Assembly (NCBI GenBank): GCA_050011315.1
Contig: JBEKJI010000013.1
Location: 1 to 53,464 of the forward strand
DNA: 53,464 nt
DNA from: Fen-549 sp050011315
GTDB taxonomy: Bacteria > Actinomycetota > Thermoleophilia > Gaiellales > Gaiellaceae
Direction: 5' to 3'
In this document: positions 1-7,289 of the stretch, piece after piece
How positions within the stretch are numbered: the first letter of the stretch is position 1
Layout of the letters: each line of letters opens with the position of its first letter
The notes under the pieces: generated by a model
What the model was told of the DNA's origin: nothing
Database searches by the model: none
Seen by the model: only the letters and a program-made list of their open reading frames with translations
Position numbers and translations under genes: made by a program

Positions 1-28
1 CGCGGCCAGGCGGTGGAGTGCTTCGTTT
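1..28 (-). repeat. dispersed intergenic repeat, core B (cut by window edge)
   Basis: The first 28 bases are the reverse complement of the core found at 4581 and 33877 (forward-strand core GAAGCACTCCACCGCC). The copy runs off the window start and ends just before the ribosome binding site of the first gene. Confidence 0.7.
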
Positions 29-45
29 TGAAAGGAGTTCCTAAG

Positions 46-1356
46 GTGGCTCCCGAGGCGAACCTCCGCGACGAGACGGTCTCGCTCCTGCGCGAGCTGA
101 TCCGGATCGACACCTCCAACCCGCCCGGTAACGAGACCGCGGCCGCCAAGCTCTTGCGCGACTACCTCGAGGCCAACGGCGTCGACTGCCGTCTGGTGGC
201 GTTCGACCCGATGCGAGCCAACCTGGTGGCGCGGCTGCCCGGCCGGGGTGAGGAGCCGAGTCTCGCTCTCCTCTCCCACACCGACACCGTCGGGGCCGAT
301 CCGTTCGAGTGGAGGGGCGATCCCTGGTCGGGAGACCTGACCGACGACGAGGTCTGGGGCCGCGGCGCGCTCGACATGAAGGGGCAGGTGGCCGCCGGCG
401 CCGTTGCGATCGCCTCGCTCGCGCGCGAGGGCTTCGAGCCCGCCGGGGATCTTGTCTTCGTCGCGGCGGCCGACGAGGAGGTCGGCTACGAGGTGGGCAT
501 GCCCTGGCTCTGCCGCGAGCACCCCGAGCTGGTGCGGGCCGACTACGCGATCAACGAGGGCGGCGGTGAGCGAATCGTCGTCGGCGGGAAGCCGTTCTAC
601 GTCTGCGCCGTGGCCGAGAAGCTGACGGCGCCCGTGCGCCTACGGGTGCGCGGCCGCAGCGGGCACGCCTCGATGCCCGAGATCGCCGACAACGCGCTCG
701 TCAAGGCGGCGCCGTTCGTCGAGCGCCTCGGTCGCCACCACCCCGAGCCCGAGCTGATCCCCGAAGTGGAAGCGTTCTTCCTCGCCGTCTGCGGGCAGAT
801 TCCGCTTCCGGAGGAGGCGCTTTCGCTCGCGCGTTCGCTGGGACCGGCGGTGGCCGAGACGATCGAGCCGCTGCTCGGCCCCACCCTCGCTCCGACGATG
901 ATCCGGGCCTCGGATCGCCGTAACGTGATCCCGGCCCTCTGCGAGGTGATCGTCGACTGCCGCCTCCAGCCCGGCCAGACAACCGCCGACGCCGAGCAAG
1001 CCGTGCGCGAGCAGATCGGCCCGGGCGACTACGAGATCCGCGCGCTGGAGAGTGCCGGCGGTACGCGCTCGCCGCTCGACACGCCACTCTGGCACGCGAT
1101 CGAAGGGTTCATGAGCGACGAGGAGCCGGGCGCCGCGATCGCCCCGGTCTGCACCGCCGGCTTCACCGACAGCCACTGGCTGCGCGAGACCTTCGGCACG
1201 GTCGCCTACGGCTTCTTCCCCGTGCGGGCGATGGAGGCCGAGGTCGCCGCGCGCATGATCCACGGCCCGGACGAACGGGTCGCGGTCAGCGACCTGGAGC
1301 TGGGCGTGCGATTCCTCCGGCAGGTGGCGCAGGAGATCGGCGGGCTGGGCGAATAG
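46..1356 (+). CDS. M20 family metallopeptidase (ArgE/DapE/CPG2-like)
   Basis: Zinc-dependent amidohydrolase or peptidase of the M20 family, probably cytoplasmic, about 436 residues. The metal and catalytic signature is visible: LLSHTDTVG (His78, Asp80), the bridging Asp110 in GALDMKG, and the Glu pair 144-145 in ADEEVG. The lid domain, with a GHASMPE motif, follows near residue 210. I choose GTG 46 because AAAGGAG lies 8 nt upstream; an in-frame GTG at 13 falls inside the repeat. The family includes acetylornithine deacetylase, succinyl-diaminopimelate desuccinylase and carboxypeptidase G2, and the substrate cannot be told here. No biosynthetic neighbours help. Confidence 0.88.
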   Translation: MAPEANLRDETVSLLRELIRIDTSNPPGNETAAAKLLRDYLEANGVDCRLVAFDPMRANLVARLPGRGEEPSLALLSHTDTVGADPFEWRGDPWSGDLTDDEVWGRGALDMKGQVAAGAVAIASLAREGFEPAGDLVFVAAADEEVGYEVGMPWLCREHPELVRADYAINEGGGERIVVGGKPFYVCAVAEKLTAPVRLRVRGRSGHASMPEIADNALVKAAPFVERLGRHHPEPELIPEVEAFFLAVCGQIPLPEEALSLARSLGPAVAETIEPLLGPTLAPTMIRASDRRNVIPALCEVIVDCRLQPGQTTADAEQAVREQIGPGDYEIRALESAGGTRSPLDTPLWHAIEGFMSDEEPGAAIAPVCTAGFTDSHWLRETFGTVAYGFFPVRAMEAEVAARMIHGPDERVAVSDLELGVRFLRQVAQEIGGLGE

Positions 1357-1395
1357 CGGCGCCGTGACGGCGCTCGGGTTCTTACGGGCGGCTTG

Positions 1396-1643
1396 TAGCA
1401 TCCCTTGCTTGCTCGAGGCCGCGTGATCACTTAAGTTCCCCGGCAGGCTCGGCCGCATGCAACGAGCCTCCGCGGACGTCGCCTCTGGCCTTTGGCCGAG
1501 CGAGTGACCTTCAGAACGAGGGAGGTAGAGACGCACCGGGGAGAGGGCTCGAGCTCGGCTTTGGTCTTCCCCTTGGGCGCATCCATCATGCCCTCTCTCG
1601 GCTCGAGGTCGATCCAGCACCTGTAGATCGGGAGGTTTGGGAG
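1396..1643 (+). promoter_or_regulatory. candidate promoter and structured 5' leader of the FG-GAP gene
   Basis: A TAGCAT hexamer at 1396-1401 resembles the -10 boxes seen elsewhere in the window. The following ~235 nt before the ATG have strong pairing potential: a 7-bp hairpin (1445-1451 with 1463-1469), a hairpin with a 3-nt loop (1483-1500), and an 8-bp perfect stem (1541-1548 with 1590-1597). A competing 7-bp pairing joins 1548-1554 to 1601-1607. I recognise no known riboswitch class. It may be a regulatory leader or only GC-rich DNA. Confidence 0.3.
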
Positions 1644-3497
1644 ATGAAAGTTGTACTGGCAATGAGGGCAGTGCGGGTGTGCGCGAGGCGACGGCGCCTG
1701 GTATTGGTAGGCGTGGCGGCGATCGGGCTGACCGTGCTTTTACCGGCCGGTGCTTCGACGAGGCTCAGTTATAAAAAGCTCAACGACTTCACCGTGGGCA
1801 ATTACCCGGACTCGGTCGCAGTCGGCGACTTCAACGGCGACGGTATAAAGGACCTGGCGGTCGCCGACTCCGGTTCGACCTTGAACAACGTCTCGGTGCT
1901 GCTTGGCACGGGCACGGGCTCGTTCGGAGCGGCAACCAACTTCACCGCGGGCAATTACCCGGACTCGGTCGCGATCGGCGACTTCAATGGCGATGGCAAG
2001 CAGGACCTGGCGACCACTAACAACAACGCGTCGGGCACGGTCTCGGTACTGCTCGGCACGGGCGCGGGCTCGTTCGTAAAGACAGGCACCGACTCTCCCG
2101 TGGGTTCGAACCCGTGGTCGGTCGCGGTCGGCGACTTCAATGGCGACGGCAGGCAGGACTTAGCGGTCGCGAACTTCAGCTCGGCCACCGTGTCGGTACT
2201 GCTCGGTAACGGCGACGGCACGTTCACGGTGCACAGCACCCCAAGTGCGGGCTTGAGCCCACACTCGGTCGCAGTCGGCGACTTCGACGGCAATGGCAAG
2301 CAGGACCTAGCGATCGCTAACGACATCTCGTCGGGCACCGTCTCGGTACTGCTCGGCGACGGCACCGGCACGTTCACGCCGAAAAGCGCCCCCGGCACGG
2401 GCGCGAGCCCGGTCTTGGTCACAGTCGGCGACTTCAATGGCGACGGTAAGCAGGACCTGGCGACCGCCAACACCTCGTCGGGCACCGTCTCGGTACTGCT
2501 CGGCAACGGCGACGGCACGTTCGTAACGAAAACCGACTTCACCGTGGGCTCGAACCCCTGGTCGGTCGCGGTCGGCGACTTCAATGGCGACGGTAAGCAG
2601 GACCTGGCGACCGCCAACACCTCGTCGGGCACCGTCTCGGTACTGCTAGGCGCGGGCTTGGGCTCGTTCGGAGCGAAAGCCGACTTCACCGTCGGCTCTA
2701 CCCCGCAGTCGGTCGCGGTCGGCGACTTCAACGGCGACGGCAGGCAGGACCTGGCGACCGCCAACTACGGGGGCACCGTTTCGATACTGCTTAATGCAGC
2801 GAGCGCCGACCCGAGCTCGACCGCTCTCAGCTTCGGAAGTGCGGGCTCGCCCGTCCCCCAGGGCACGGTCAGCGCTCCGCAGACTGTGACCGTGGCCAAC
2901 AACGGCAGCGCTCCGCTTGTCGTTCTGGGGTTCTCCGTCAGCGGCAGCAACCCGGACGACTTCTTCACCAGTACCGACACCTGCGGCGGGCAGATCGCCC
3001 CGGATTCGAGCTGTACGGTTCAGGTGCGCTTCGCTCCGCAGGCTCAGGGGTCGCGCTCGGCGACACTCACCGTGCTCAGTAACGCGCCGAGCTCTACGCC
3101 GGTATCGCTGGCAGGCACCGCCGGACCGCTTCCGCAGGGTCCCGCCGGTACGAACGGTACGAACGGTGCGACCGGTTCGCGAGGGCCGCAGGGTATTCCC
3201 GGCAAGATCCGGCTCGTGACCTGCAAGGTCGTCACGGTCAAGGTGAAGGGACGTATGGTCAAGCGCAAGAAGTGCACGACCAAGCTGGTCAGCGGTACGG
3301 TCAGCTTTACGACCGCCAGCGCAGCGCGCGCGTCGCTCACCCGAGGCGGCGTGCTCTACGCGACCGGCACCGTTACGAAGAAGGGTCTCGTGCTTCATGC
3401 CCTTCGCCGCGTGCAGGCCGGGCGCTATACGCTCACGCTTCGCTACCGGCAGGGTCACAAGCAAGTGACCATGCGCTCGCAAATCAAAATCGGTTGA
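1644..3497 (+). CDS. secreted FG-GAP/VCBS repeat protein with ASH-like domain and collagen-like linker
   Basis: Exported surface protein, 617 residues. A basic N-terminus and hydrophobic segment (residues 18-38, ending PAGAS) form a signal peptide. Seven repeats of about 47-49 residues follow (roughly 45-385), each with a GDFNGDG Ca-binding loop and a VSVLLG strand, as in FG-GAP beta-propellers. Next come a choice-of-anchor D/ASH-like beta domain (about 390-490), a short Gly-Pro-rich collagen-like stretch (GPAGTNGTNGATG) and a basic C-terminal module with two Cys. GGGAGG lies 8 nt before the ATG. Two repeats are almost identical in DNA (2424-2500 and 2571-2647), implying recent duplication or conversion. 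Ligand unknown; adhesion or matrix role inferred. Confidence 0.85.
   Translation: MKVVLAMRAVRVCARRRRLVLVGVAAIGLTVLLPAGASTRLSYKKLNDFTVGNYPDSVAVGDFNGDGIKDLAVADSGSTLNNVSVLLGTGTGSFGAATNFTAGNYPDSVAIGDFNGDGKQDLATTNNNASGTVSVLLGTGAGSFVKTGTDSPVGSNPWSVAVGDFNGDGRQDLAVANFSSATVSVLLGNGDGTFTVHSTPSAGLSPHSVAVGDFDGNGKQDLAIANDISSGTVSVLLGDGTGTFTPKSAPGTGASPVLVTVGDFNGDGKQDLATANTSSGTVSVLLGNGDGTFVTKTDFTVGSNPWSVAVGDFNGDGKQDLATANTSSGTVSVLLGAGLGSFGAKADFTVGSTPQSVAVGDFNGDGRQDLATANYGGTVSILLNAASADPSSTALSFGSAGSPVPQGTVSAPQTVTVANNGSAPLVVLGFSVSGSNPDDFFTSTDTCGGQIAPDSSCTVQVRFAPQAQGSRSATLTVLSNAPSSTPVSLAGTAGPLPQGPAGTNGTNGATGSRGPQGIPGKIRLVTCKVVTVKVKGRMVKRKKCTTKLVSGTVSFTTASAARASLTRGGVLYATGTVTKKGLVLHALRRVQAGRYTLTLRYRQGHKQVTMRSQIKIG
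2424..2647 (+). repeat. near-identical tandem coding repeats within the FG-GAP gene
   Basis: Bases 2424-2500 and 2571-2647 are identical over 77 positions and 147 bases apart (49 codons, one propeller blade). Neighbouring blades have diverged much more, so this pair is a recent duplication or gene conversion. Confidence 0.85.
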
Positions 3498-3505
3498 CCT
3501 AAAAA

Positions 3506-3535
3506 GGGCGGTCGAGCTTTCGGGCTCGGCCGCCC
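3506..3535. terminator. hairpin terminator after the FG-GAP gene
   Basis: A 12-bp stem (GGGCGG/CCGCCC continuing into CGAGC/GCTCG with one G-T pair) surrounds a 6-nt loop, nine bases after the stop codon. There is no T run on the + side; five A precede it, so the classic U-tailed form would be on the minus strand. Likely a tail-less terminator. Confidence 0.6.
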
Positions 3536-3623
3536 ATACCGGCAAGCGGTCTGCAGTTGAGCCTAATTACGAGGCGGATCACCGAACACTTCGCCGCCGC
3601 GCCCGATCGCCGCGCGTGCGAGG

Positions 3624-4484
3624 ATGAAGGCCGTGACGACGCTCGCTTTAGCCGTGCTCGGACGCGGTCTCGTCGATCCCGCCCAGCCGCTGCTACGCGC
3701 CGACGACGAGGCCCTCTTGCGCGGGCGGGCGGCCTTCGAGACGACGCGTGTCTACGGCGGCAAGCCCTTCCGGCTCGACGAGCACCTCGCCCGTCTCGTC
3801 GCCTCGGCTGCGCGGATCGATCTTCCCGTGCCCGACTGCGATGCCTTTCGGGATCTGGTCGCCGACGCGCTGGTGGGAATCGAGGACGCTTCTTTACGTC
3901 TGGTCTGGACACCGGGTCCGAGCGAGGGCGGAGCTCCCGTCGGCTTTGCGATCTTCGGAGCGATTCCCGAAGACCACGAGGAGTTACGAGCGCGCGGTAT
4001 GAGTGTCGTCTCGCTCCTGATCGGCGTCCCCTACCGGCTGCGGGCCGAGGCGCCCTGGATTCTCGGCGGCGTCAAGTCCACCAGTTACGCGGTCAACATG
4101 GCGGCGACCGCCGAGGCGAAGAGGCGCGGCGCCGACGACGCGATCTTCCTGGCCGAGGACGAGATCGTGCTCGAAGGCCCGACCACGAACATCTGGTGGC
4201 GAAACGGACAGACGCTCTTCACGCCCTCGCTCGAGACGGGCATCCTGGCCGGGATCACGCGCGACTTCGTGATCGAGAATGCGGCGGCGCTCGGCTACGA
4301 GATCAGGGAGGGCGTCTACGAGCGAGCCGAGCTGGCCGCGGCCGAGGAGGCCTTCACCTCCTCGTCGGTCAGGGAGCTGATGCCGGTCGTCTCGCTCGAC
4401 GGCGCGCCGGTCGGCGACGGGCGCCCGGGCCCTGCGGCGGCGGCTCTGCAGGGCGCGCTCAGGCGCGCGGCCGGAAGTCGCTAA
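3624..4484 (+). CDS. class IV PLP-dependent aminotransferase / aminodeoxychorismate lyase-like protein
   Basis: Fold-type IV PLP enzyme of 286 residues, the family that holds branched-chain aminotransferase, D-amino acid transaminase and 4-amino-4-deoxychorismate lyase. The PLP lysine is Lys151 in GGVKSTSY, and Glu184 in LEGPTTNIWW is the conserved acid-and-PLP region. Arg35 and FET at 38-40 are typical of the N-terminal domain. The length fits PabC or D-amino acid transaminase better than the longer branched-chain enzymes. No pabA/pabB or ilv neighbours decide the substrate. The start is unsure: the ATG directly abuts a weak GAGG, and GTG 3633 is possible. Confidence 0.82.
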   Translation: MKAVTTLALAVLGRGLVDPAQPLLRADDEALLRGRAAFETTRVYGGKPFRLDEHLARLVASAARIDLPVPDCDAFRDLVADALVGIEDASLRLVWTPGPSEGGAPVGFAIFGAIPEDHEELRARGMSVVSLLIGVPYRLRAEAPWILGGVKSTSYAVNMAATAEAKRRGADDAIFLAEDEIVLEGPTTNIWWRNGQTLFTPSLETGILAGITRDFVIENAAALGYEIREGVYERAELAAAEEAFTSSSVRELMPVVSLDGAPVGDGRPGPAAAALQGALRRAAGSR

Positions 4485-4735
4485 TTCGGCACGAAACCGG
4501 CACTTATCGGAGCGCCTTTCGGCTTGACGCGACGGTACTTTGTGACGACCCCGCGGGCGGGTTTGATTGAGCGCCAAGCGAAACGAAGCACTCCACCGCC
4601 TGGCCGCGCTCGGCAAGCGCGATGCGTTGTCCTCGGCCTCGCCCGTAGCTTCCAGCTACGAACGAGGCACTGCGTCCTAGCCTCGCACTCACCGATCACA
4701 CCCAGTCGGCGGGTCTTCATTCCGCTTGGTGCTCT
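4485..4735 (+). repeat. dispersed intergenic repeat, full modules A+B, with covarying hairpin
   Basis: The segment between two genes holds module A (TTCGGCACGAAACCGGCAC to the palindromic CCCGCGGG near 4550) followed by module B (core at 4581-4612, hairpin at 4636-4668, tail ending CGGCGGGTCTTCATTCCG at 4707-4724). A close relative lies at 33787-34020. The hairpin pairs GCCTCG with CGAGGC and GTAGCT with AGCTAC around a CCC/GAA internal loop. Confidence 0.85.
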
Positions 4736-4797
4736 TCGGTGGCGGGCTGCGATATGTGGTGTCCAGAAGAAGAGGTCGTTCCGAAGTCGGCTCAGAT

Positions 4798-4880
4798 TCG
4801 GTACACGGAGGTGCGTTTCTCAGCCCGAAAGGACGGTACTTTTCAACGACCCCGCGGGTGGGTGGCTTGGTGGCGGGCGT
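4798..4880 (+). repeat. dispersed intergenic repeat, module A only
   Basis: A second module A copy directly before the DUF1385 gene. It shares ACGACCCCGCGGGTGGGTGG (4846-4865) exactly with copies at 6479 and, inverted, 10495-10514. Together with the preceding copy it fills the 461-base gap between genes; I see no gene there. Confidence 0.75.
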
Positions 4881-4945
4881 AGAGAGAAGTGCCCTCACAG
4901 GCAGCCGAGCTTCCCCAGACCGCGACGCTCAGCTACAACCTCTCT

Positions 4946-5722
4946 ATGGAGAAAGTCCGTCTCGGTGGCATGGCGCTGGAGAACGGCGTACTCGTCCAGG
5001 GGCCGACGGCCTGGGCCTGCGCGGTGCGCCTTCCCAGCGGGGAGTTGCGGGTGGTCGCGCGGAAGAAGCGTTTCCAGGCCTCGCGGGTGCGTTCGCCCCT
5101 ACTTCGCGGCCCCGCCCGGCTGGCCGAGGCGTTCTCGGTTTTACCGGGTATTCGCCGGGCGCTGCCCGAGGCGCGGCTCCCCTTCCAGCGCCCGCGGGTG
5201 CGAGCGGCGTTCCTCGTCAGCTCGCTCGCCGTGCGGCTTCTTCGCAGCTCGCCCCGTGCCGGATCGCTCGGTAACGAGCTCTCGAGCGTGGCGCTGGCGA
5301 TCGTGCCGGCGGCCGTCTCTCTGCGCGGGTCGGAGCTGACCGCCTATCACGGCGCCGAGCACGCCACCATCGGCTCGTACGAGCACGGTGAGCCGCGCGG
5401 GCGCGTGCACGAGCGCTGCGGCTCGAATCTGATCGCTCCCCTGCTCGCCGGCTCGATCGTGGTCAACGTGCTGGCGTCACGCCTTCCCTGGCGCTACCGG
5501 AGCGCGGCCCGGCTGGGAGGCCAGGTCGCCGCCGTCGCCGTCTCGAGCGAGCTTCTGGCCTGGGCGCTGGCCCATCCCGACGAGCCCCTCTCGCACGCGA
5601 TCCGCCGGCCCGGGCTCGAGCTCCAGCTCCACCTGGCGACCGCCGAGCCCAGCCCGGAGCAGCTCGAGGTGGCGCGCGCCGCGCTCGACGCCTGCCTCGC
5701 CCTCGAGCAAGAGCAGGGCTGA
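4946..5722 (+). CDS. DUF1385 family protein
   Basis: About 258 residues, matching DUF1385: an N-terminal GGMALENGVLVQGP block, then a central YHGAEHATIGSYEHGE block, then HERCGSNLIAPLL leading into a hydrophobic, probably membrane-associated stretch (LLAGSIVVNVLA). The conserved His, Glu and Cys suggest metal binding, but no activity is established for the family. I place the start at ATG 4946 because family members begin close to the GGM block. An in-frame GTG at 4889 would add 19 residues partly encoded by repeat-adjacent DNA. Neither start has a good ribosome binding site. Confidence 0.8.
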   Translation: MEKVRLGGMALENGVLVQGPTAWACAVRLPSGELRVVARKKRFQASRVRSPLLRGPARLAEAFSVLPGIRRALPEARLPFQRPRVRAAFLVSSLAVRLLRSSPRAGSLGNELSSVALAIVPAAVSLRGSELTAYHGAEHATIGSYEHGEPRGRVHERCGSNLIAPLLAGSIVVNVLASRLPWRYRSAARLGGQVAAVAVSSELLAWALAHPDEPLSHAIRRPGLELQLHLATAEPSPEQLEVARAALDACLALEQEQG

Positions 5723-5751
5723 CGGCCTTCCAACCCGGTAGCATCAAGCAC

Positions 5752-6159
5752 GTGCAGGCGAAGAGCACCCACCACATCGCGGTCGCGGTGAACAGCGTGG
5801 ACGAGGCGCTCGCCACCTACCAGCAGCTCTTCGGTGCCGAGCTCGAGCACCGCGAGACCGTTCCCGAGCAGGGTGTCGACGCCGCCACGGTGATGCTCGG
5901 CGGCAACCGGATCGAGCTGCTCGGCTCGACCGGGCCGGATACGCCGGTGGGCAAGTTCCTCGCCAAGCGCGGGGAGGGTATTCATCACATCGCCTTCGAG
6001 GTCGACGACCTCCGCGCCTCGCTCGCCGAGCTCGAGGCCAAGGGCGCGCAGCTGATCGACACCGAGCCGAGGCTCGGCCTGCACGGGCTCGAGGTCGCCT
6101 TCATCCATCCGGAAACCTCCTACGGAGTTCTCTACGAGCTGGTGGCAAATGCCCCATAA
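5752..6159 (+). CDS. mce: methylmalonyl-CoA epimerase
   Basis: Vicinal-oxygen-chelate fold enzyme of 135 residues that interconverts (R)- and (S)-methylmalonyl-CoA in the propionyl-CoA pathway. The paired half-domains are visible: HHIAVAV near residue 8 and HHIAFEV near residue 84 supply the metal His residues, with IELLG and the terminal LYELV supplying acidic or polar ligands. The length is typical. GTG 5752 has no Shine-Dalgarno sequence, but TAGCAT lies 7 nt upstream, consistent with a leaderless transcript. The next gene overlaps its last 11 bases. No mutase or carboxylase gene is in the window. Confidence 0.9.
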   Translation: MQAKSTHHIAVAVNSVDEALATYQQLFGAELEHRETVPEQGVDAATVMLGGNRIELLGSTGPDTPVGKFLAKRGEGIHHIAFEVDDLRASLAELEAKGAQLIDTEPRLGLHGLEVAFIHPETSYGVLYELVANAP

Positions 6160-6379
6160 AGACAAGGTTCGTGTCGAGGTCGGCTTCGACGGCGGCCAGA
6201 TCATGAACAGCCTGGTCGCGAGCGATTCGGCGAAGGCGCTGGAAGAAGCCCTCGGCAATCCGGACATCGGCACGGTGACGCTGGATAGCTCCGAGGGCCC
6301 GCTGATCGTGGTGCTCGCGCACGTGGCCTACGTCAAGCGACACACGCGCGGAGGTCAGATCGGCTTCCTCACTCCGTAG
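6149..6379 (+). CDS. small DUF3107-like protein
   Basis: A 76-residue acidic protein whose ATG overlaps the epimerase stop by 11 nt, implying translational coupling. The pattern VRVEVGFDGGQ, then a Val-Thr-Leu-Asp strand and PLIVVLAHVAYVKR resembles the small actinobacterial DUF3107 proteins, which are adaptor-like and of unknown function. No membrane segment or Cys. The family match is by eye and tentative; the gene itself is likely real given the tight overlap. Confidence 0.65.
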   Translation: MPHKDKVRVEVGFDGGQIMNSLVASDSAKALEEALGNPDIGTVTLDSSEGPLIVVLAHVAYVKRHTRGGQIGFLTP

Positions 6380-6424
6380 CCAGTCCGCGGGAGCCGAGGC
6401 GCAGAGCGCCTTCGTCGGCGCGGT

Positions 6425-6525
6425 ACTGGTTCGGCACGAGGCTGGCACATTCGTAGCGCTTTTCCTCGCTACCGTTTCACGACCCCGCGGGTGGGTGGAT
6501 TAGGTGGGGGGCGGCGGAACGTGGT
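6425..6525 (+). repeat. dispersed intergenic repeat, modules A and C
   Basis: Contains GGTTCGGCACGAGGCTGGCAC and the exact 20-mer ACGACCCCGCGGGTGGGTGG at 6479-6498. This lies in a 34-base exact match, inverted, to 10495-10528. It continues into a GGCGGCGGAACGTGGTGCCG block (module C, inverted at 10464). It ends shortly before the HAD gene. Confidence 0.8.
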
Positions 6526-6556
6526 GCCGGCAAGCGAGGCAACTATCGTTGACGCG

Positions 6557-7210
6557 GTGACTCCCCGTGCGGTGATCTTCGATCTCTGGGGCACCCTCGT
6601 CCCCTTCGACTTCGAGCGCGGACAGCACATGTTTGCGTTATTCGCAAAGGCGCTCGGGGTGCCAGCCGAGGAGTTCGAGCGTGAGTGGCGCCGTGACTAT
6701 CACCAGCGCCTCGTATCCGATCTGCGGGCGAGCTTCGAGAACGTCTGCGGCGTGCTGGGAGTGTCTCGAGCAGGCGCCGTCGATGAATGTCTCGAGCTAC
6801 GCGTCGAGGGGCATCGCGAGATGTTCGTCCCGCGCGAGGACGCCGTGGTCACGCTCCGGGAGCTGCGTACCCGCGGCTACTCGACCGGTCTCGTCACGAA
6901 CTGCAGCTCCGAGATCCCGAAGCTTCTGGGCGAATCGCCGCTCGCGGGCCTCTTCGATGTCGAGGTCTTCTCGTGCAGCGCCGGCTTGCGAAAGCCCGAT
7001 CGCGCCATCTACGAGCTGGCGGCGACGCGGCTGAGCGTCGATCCGCAGCTTTGCCTCTACGTCGGCGATGGCGACGATCACGAGCTCGACGGCGCTTCCA
7101 ACTTCGGCATGAAAGCGGTGCTGCTTCGGCCCGGTGATACGCGGCCACCTGAGAACTGGAAGGGACCGGAGATCACACGACTCGCCCAAGTGCTCACGCT
7201 CGTCCCCTGA
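6557..7210 (+). CDS. HAD family hydrolase
   Basis: Haloacid dehalogenase superfamily phosphatase-like protein of 217 residues. Motif I is VIFDLWGTLV (nucleophile Asp near residue 9; the second Asp is replaced by Trp as in many FDxWGT members), motif II is LVTNCSS, motif III is the Lys in RKPDRAIYE, and motif IV is VGDGDDHELDGA. The all-helical cap follows motif I. Start: GTG 6557 has TATCGT 7 nt upstream and no Shine-Dalgarno sequence; an earlier open frame from 6491 is repeat DNA. The substrate is unknown; phosphoglycolate-like or pyrophosphatase-like roles are possible. Confidence 0.85.
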   Translation: MTPRAVIFDLWGTLVPFDFERGQHMFALFAKALGVPAEEFEREWRRDYHQRLVSDLRASFENVCGVLGVSRAGAVDECLELRVEGHREMFVPREDAVVTLRELRTRGYSTGLVTNCSSEIPKLLGESPLAGLFDVEVFSCSAGLRKPDRAIYELAATRLSVDPQLCLYVGDGDDHELDGASNFGMKAVLLRPGDTRPPENWKGPEITRLAQVLTLVP

Positions 7211-7242
7211 GAGTCGGATCCACTCCCGCATCGCGCGCACAA

Positions 7243-7262
7243 GCCCGGCGGTGGAGTGCTTA
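7243..7262 (-). repeat. dispersed intergenic repeat, core B fragment
   Basis: CCCGGCGGTGGAGTGCTTAA is the inverted core B (compare GCACTCCACCGCC at 4588). It sits about 27 nt upstream of the GTPase start. Confidence 0.5.
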
Positions 7263-7289
7263 AGTTGAAATGGGCTCTAAGCTACCGGC

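Noticed and set aside
1396..1643. A cyclic-di-GMP, cyclic-di-AMP or cobalamin riboswitch in the leader
   Set aside because: I looked for their conserved cores and could not find them; only generic stems are visible.
1955..2764. A repetitive open frame on the minus strand within the FG-GAP gene
   Set aside because: Its periodicity mirrors the FG-GAP coding repeats on the + strand; no start signal or domain.
4485..4735. CRISPR array as an explanation for the repeats
   Set aside because: The copies are scattered over 50 kb, differ in length and orientation, and lack regular spacers or cas genes.
4485..4945. Open frames across the repeat region before the DUF1385 gene
   Set aside because: Similar frames appear wherever the repeat occurs and change with each copy, so they are not selected as proteins.
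6491..6556. N-terminal extension of the HAD protein
   Set aside because: The extra residues are encoded by the dispersed repeat, and GTG 6557 has a -10-like box at leaderless spacing.
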